8,209 nucleotides of DNA from Clostridiales bacterium UBA3705 (lineage in GTDB: Bacteria > Bacillota_A > Clostridia > Oscillospirales > Oscillospiraceae), in the NCBI GenBank assembly GCA_002372735.1, contig DFIE01000102.1, positions 17,284 to 25,492 of the forward strand, in the 5' to 3' direction. A program made the position numbers and the translations under genes. The notes beneath the pieces are model-generated. The model had not been told where the DNA came from, ran no database searches, and was given only the letters and a program-made list of their open reading frames with translations. The stretch's first letter is position 1. Each line of letters starts with the position of its first letter. This document shows positions 6,008 to 8,209 of the stretch, one piece after another.

Positions 6008-7160
6008 TGGCATTTCCCTCCAATCGCAGGGCTGCGAAGAACAGCCCGGGATCCTCCTGTCTGGCCCGGGCGGCCCAGTCGTGGACCCGGGAGGCAGGCA
6101 GGGGTTTTGTAATCACGCCGGCGGACCAGCGCGCTTCGGTGTTGGCCTCCAGCCAGGGGGAGACCGCCTCGGTGCGGACGTAGTAGCGCCGCACAAAATG
6201 GCTGTTGTCCACGTTGTTGGCCAGCAGCCTGGCCTGGTAAAAGCTGCCCACCCCGGCGGCAATGTCCAAAAGATCCTGCAGGACATTATATGCCGTGGGC
6301 CAGCGCCCCGCGCCCTGGCCAAAGTAGCTTTGGCGGCCGGCGTGGTGGCTGACCAGGGAGATCAGATTGTAGTTGGAGCGCACCGCCGCCTCCATGTCTG
6401 TGGCAGACACCAGGGTGGGCTCTACCACGGCGCTGACGGTGTCAAAGTAGTGCTCGGCAGAGGCAATCAGCCGGCAGCACAGGCCGTGGGCCCGGAAGTC
6501 CTCAATGTCCCGGGTCTGGATGGTGCGGATGCCGAAGACCTCCACGTCCTGCCGGGTGATGAACACGTCAAAGGCCAGGTTGGCGGAGATCACCAGCTTG
6601 CAGCAGCTGTCTACGCCGTCAATGTCCGAGGAGGGATCCTGCTCGGCATAGCCCAGATTCTGGGCCTGGGCCAGGGCCTGGGCAAAGCAGGCGTCAGAGC
6701 TCTGCATGGTATCGAGAATGTAGTTGGTGGTGCCGTTCATGATGCCGGTGATTTCAAAGATGCTGTCGGTGCGCTTGCAGCGCTCAATCTCGATCAGCCA
6801 GGGGATGCCCCCGCCCACCGCCGCGGTGCAGCGCACCGCCACCTGGTTGGCGTGGGCCAGATTCAGAATCCGGCGGTATCGGGTGGCAATGAGCAGCTTG
6901 TTGGCGCTGACCACATGCTTGCCCGCCGCCAGGGCCCGGCAGACGTAGTCCTCCGCAGGGTCCAGCCCGCCCATGACCTCTACCACGGTCTCCACCTCGG
7001 GGTCGGAGACAATGTCCTCAATCCGGTGGGTGAGGATGGCGTTCAGATGCTCCGGCGTGCGGCGGCAGAGCACGTATTTGACCCGGATGTCCTCCCGGTC
7101 CTGAAGCATTCGGTAAACACCCTCGCCTACCGTGCCGAATCCCAAAAGTGCTATGACCAT
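6000..7160 (-). CDS. hom: Homoserine dehydrogenase with shortened C-terminal regulatory region
   Basis: This 386-residue cytoplasmic enzyme reduces aspartate semialdehyde to homoserine for threonine and methionine. The nucleotide-binding motif GFGTVG is at 7-12 and SANK is at 85-88. AAVGGGIP (113-120), GIMNGTTNYIL (139-149), YAEQDPSSDIDGVD (171-184) and K188 mark the catalytic domain, and GAGRWPTA is at 283-290. The C-terminus begins like an ACT domain (RRYYVRTEAV, about 324-333), but only about 60 residues remain and the usual D-x-PGVL turn is missing. The ATG at 7160 has AAGGGGG 7 nt upstream. An in-frame TTG at 7217 is rejected because it overlaps the promoter -10 box. It is the first gene of the operon and overlaps lysC by 8 nt. 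Thr-sensitivity may be reduced or lost; that is inference. Confidence 0.95.
   Translation of the reverse strand: MVIALLGFGTVGEGVYRMLQDREDIRVKYVLCRRTPEHLNAILTHRIEDIVSDPEVETVVEVMGGLDPAEDYVCRALAAGKHVVSANKLLIATRYRRILNLAHANQVAVRCTAAVGGGIPWLIEIERCKRTDSIFEITGIMNGTTNYILDTMQSSDACFAQALAQAQNLGYAEQDPSSDIDGVDSCCKLVISANLAFDVFITRQDVEVFGIRTIQTRDIEDFRAHGLCCRLIASAEHYFDTVSAVVEPTLVSATDMEAAVRSNYNLISLVSHHAGRQSYFGQGAGRWPTAYNVLQDLLDIAAGVGSFYQARLLANNVDNSHFVRRYYVRTEAVSPWLEANTEARWSAGVITKPLPASRVHDWAARARQEDPGLFFAALRLEGNANA
6016..6021 (-). promoter_or_regulatory. Ribosome binding site deciding the lysC start
   Basis: GGAGGG at 6021-6016 lies within the 3' end of hom. It is 8 nt before ATG 6007 and only 2 nt before ATG 6013, which favours the downstream ATG. 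The surrounding GATTGGAGG string is repeated in front of asd. Confidence 0.75.
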
Positions 7161-7167
7161 GTGACAT

Positions 7168-7174
7168 CCCCCTT
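7168..7174 (-). promoter_or_regulatory. Ribosome binding site deciding the hom start
   Basis: AAGGGGG at 7174-7168 ends 7 nt before the ATG at 7160 and lies about 25 nt downstream of the predicted transcription start. No comparable site precedes the upstream in-frame TTG. Confidence 0.75.
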
Positions 7175-7205
7175 CTGCCGGGCGTTTCCCGGCGCATTTC
7201 ATCGC

Positions 7206-7235
7206 ATTGTAATTCAATTTATAATATCACGTCAA
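7206..7235 (-). promoter_or_regulatory. Promoter of the hom-lysC-asd operon
   Basis: Reading leftward, TTGACG (7235-7230) and TACAAT (7211-7206) are separated by 18 nt, five of six consensus matches in each box. Transcription would start near 7199, leaving a leader of only about 39 nt. An alternative TATTAT/TATAAA -10 lies within the spacer but is too close to this -35. The leader is too short for a lysine riboswitch or T-box. Confidence 0.75.
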
Positions 7236-7288
7236 GAACTAAAATGCAAGGAAAAGATTCCTCCCTCGCCCCGAGCCCGGGCAGGCGC

Positions 7289-7317
7289 AAAAAAGCGGCC
7301 CGGCGGGCCGCTTTTTT
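7289..7317 (-). terminator. Rho-independent terminator of the phosphofructokinase gene
   Basis: A GC stem GCGGCCC / GGGCCGC (7295-7301 with 7305-7311) with a 3-nt loop is flanked by A6 on one side and T7 on the other, so it can extend to 13 bp. On the minus strand it starts 12 nt after the pfp stop and ends in six T. Its symmetry means it could also stop rightward transcription. It separates pfp from the hom promoter. Confidence 0.93.
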
Positions 7318-7329
7318 TACAGACTTGAA

Positions 7330-8209
7330 TCAGTGGGCAAAGACCTTTTTCAGGTTGACAAAGCTGGGCAGACCGTCTTCCTTGGCCTGCTTGGTTTCGC
7401 CCTGGATCAGGGGCAGGCAGTAGTTCACAAAGTCCTGGGTGACGCCGTTGTGCTCGGGGGTGATCCAAGACAGGGGGACCTTCTGCTCGGTGTTGGCCAC
7501 GTCGGTCAGGTTGAAGAGGGTGTACTCGCACTTGTAGCCGTCGGTGCGGTCGCACTTGAAGCCCACCATCTTGCCGGTGATGCCCGCCAGGGCGGATTCC
7601 ACGGCCACGCGGCCGGAGTTGAAGCTCTCTTCGATGTCGGTGGCGGAGGCGCAGTGGGAGGCGCAGCGCTGCAGCAGGCTCAGCTCAATGCCGCGGACCT
7701 TGGCGCCGGTGGCCGCCTTGATCACAGCCGCCAGACGGGCTGCCAGGCCGCCCAGCTGGGCATGGCCGAAGCCGTCGGTGCCGGAGGTCTTGGCCTCGGA
7801 GACGAAGCTGCCGTCGGCGTAGTGGACGCCCTCGGAAACCGCCACCAGGCAGTTCTGCTTGGCATCGTACACCCGCTTGACGTCGGCAATAAACCGATCC
7901 ATGTCAAAGTCGACCTCGGGCAGGTAGATCAGGTCGGGGCCGTCGCCCTTCAGGTTGGCCAGGGAAGCCGCGGCGGTGAGCCAGCCGGCGTGACGGCCCA
8001 TGCACTCTACGATAGTGACCATGCCGGTGTTGTAGACCTTGGAGTCACGGCTGACCTCCATGAGGGAGGTGGCAATGTACTTGGCCGCAGAGGCGAAGCC
8101 GGGGCAGTGGTCGGTGCCGTAGAGGTCGTTGTCGATGGTCTTGGGCACGCCGATGACGCGGCACTCATAGCCCACCTTGGCGCAGTAGCGGCTGATCTTG
8201 TTGCAGGTG
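7330..8209 (-). CDS. pfp: 6-phosphofructokinase, probably PPi-dependent, N-terminus outside window
   Basis: This is a glycolytic phosphofructokinase converting fructose 6-phosphate to the 1,6-bisphosphate. The last 292 residues are visible and the frame runs off base 8209, so a GTG at 8175 is not the real start. The motif PKTIDNDL holds the catalytic TIDND aspartates with lysine in front, the residue typical of PPi-dependent enzymes; ATP enzymes usually have glycine (PGTIDND). TDHCPGF follows. MGRHAGW (visible 70-76) and LPE with E98 bind fructose 6-phosphate. ELSLLQRCASHCAS matches the clostridial long PFK clade. The enzyme family is about 400 residues, so roughly a quarter is missing. The second phosphoryl-donor residue (GGDD versus GGDG) is in the missing part, so donor choice is not settled. 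The gene is ended by a strong terminator and is separate from the hom operon. Confidence 0.92.
   Translation of the reverse strand, partial: TCNKISRYCAKVGYECRVIGVPKTIDNDLYGTDHCPGFASAAKYIATSLMEVSRDSKVYNTGMVTIVECMGRHAGWLTAAASLANLKGDGPDLIYLPEVDFDMDRFIADVKRVYDAKQNCLVAVSEGVHYADGSFVSEAKTSGTDGFGHAQLGGLAARLAAVIKAATGAKVRGIELSLLQRCASHCASATDIEESFNSGRVAVESALAGITGKMVGFKCDRTDGYKCEYTLFNLTDVANTEQKVPLSWITPEHNGVTQDFVNYCLPLIQGETKQAKEDGLPSFVNLKKVFAH

Noticed and set aside
7161..7217. Upstream TTG start extending Hom by 19 residues
   Set aside because: The extension contains the promoter -10 box and the AAGGGGG ribosome site for ATG 7160. Family proteins begin just before the GFGTVG motif.
4676..7328. Long plus-strand frames (4676-6112 and 5937-7328) antisense to lysC and hom
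   Set aside because: Both are codon-aligned with the sense genes, have no ribosome site and no domain. The sense frames carry complete enzyme motifs.
1..8209. Mobile elements, CRISPR arrays, tRNA or rRNA genes, phage or defence genes
   Set aside because: I saw no transposase, integrase, regularly spaced repeats, attachment-site-like direct repeats or cloverleaf pattern in any intergenic gap. All gaps are under 180 bases.

Overview
The window is high-GC, densely coded bacterial DNA. Shine-Dalgarno sequences are strong, promoters are sigma-A-like, and intergenic gaps are short. A YmdB-type phosphodiesterase, a PPi-type phosphofructokinase, a zinc-ribbon/C-type-lectin membrane protein and a Thr/Glu/Pro-rich lipoprotein together suggest a GC-rich anaerobic clostridium, perhaps an Oscillospiraceae-like gut Firmicute. 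That taxonomic placement is inference from gene content, not from a marker gene. There is no rRNA, tRNA, CRISPR array, insertion sequence or phage gene.

Layout. (1) 1-578, minus: an OmpR/PhoB-family response regulator cut by the left edge. (2) 579-733: a divergent intergenic region with a promoter for each flanking gene and a run of TT-rich hexamers at an 11-bp period. (3) 734-1510, plus: a YmdB-type metallophosphoesterase, the only plus-strand gene, ending at a hairpin terminator shared with the convergent operon. (4) 7160 down to 1556, minus: an apparent five-gene operon, hom - lysC - asd - (zinc-ribbon/TM/C-type-lectin protein) - (GH3 lipoprotein). Its own promoter lies at 7206-7235. Junctions are an 8-nt overlap, a 47-nt gap, a 21-nt gap and a 14-nt overlap. 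(5) 7330-8209, minus: the C-terminal two thirds or so of a PPi-type 6-phosphofructokinase, running off the right edge and closed by a strong terminator.

How the genes work together. LysC, Asd and Hom catalyse the three steps that take aspartate to aspartyl phosphate, aspartate semialdehyde and homoserine. They supply the common trunk for lysine/diaminopimelate, threonine and methionine. LysC carries two C-terminal ACT domains and is probably the feedback-controlled step. The C-terminal region of Hom is short and does not look like a full ACT domain. The two distal genes are not biosynthetic. One encodes a membrane protein with a cytoplasmic zinc ribbon and an outside C-type-lectin-like domain. 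The other encodes a lipid-anchored GH3 beta-N-acetylhexosaminidase-like enzyme. Aspartate semialdehyde also feeds diaminopimelate, so a cell-wall link is conceivable but unproven.

Most of the window is ordinary core metabolism. The points most worth a second look are the surface-protein pair at the end of the aspartate operon, the unusual lectin-like domain without the usual disulphide cysteines, the shortened Hom regulatory end, and the repeat array in front of the response regulator. I found no convincing evidence of a wholly new system.
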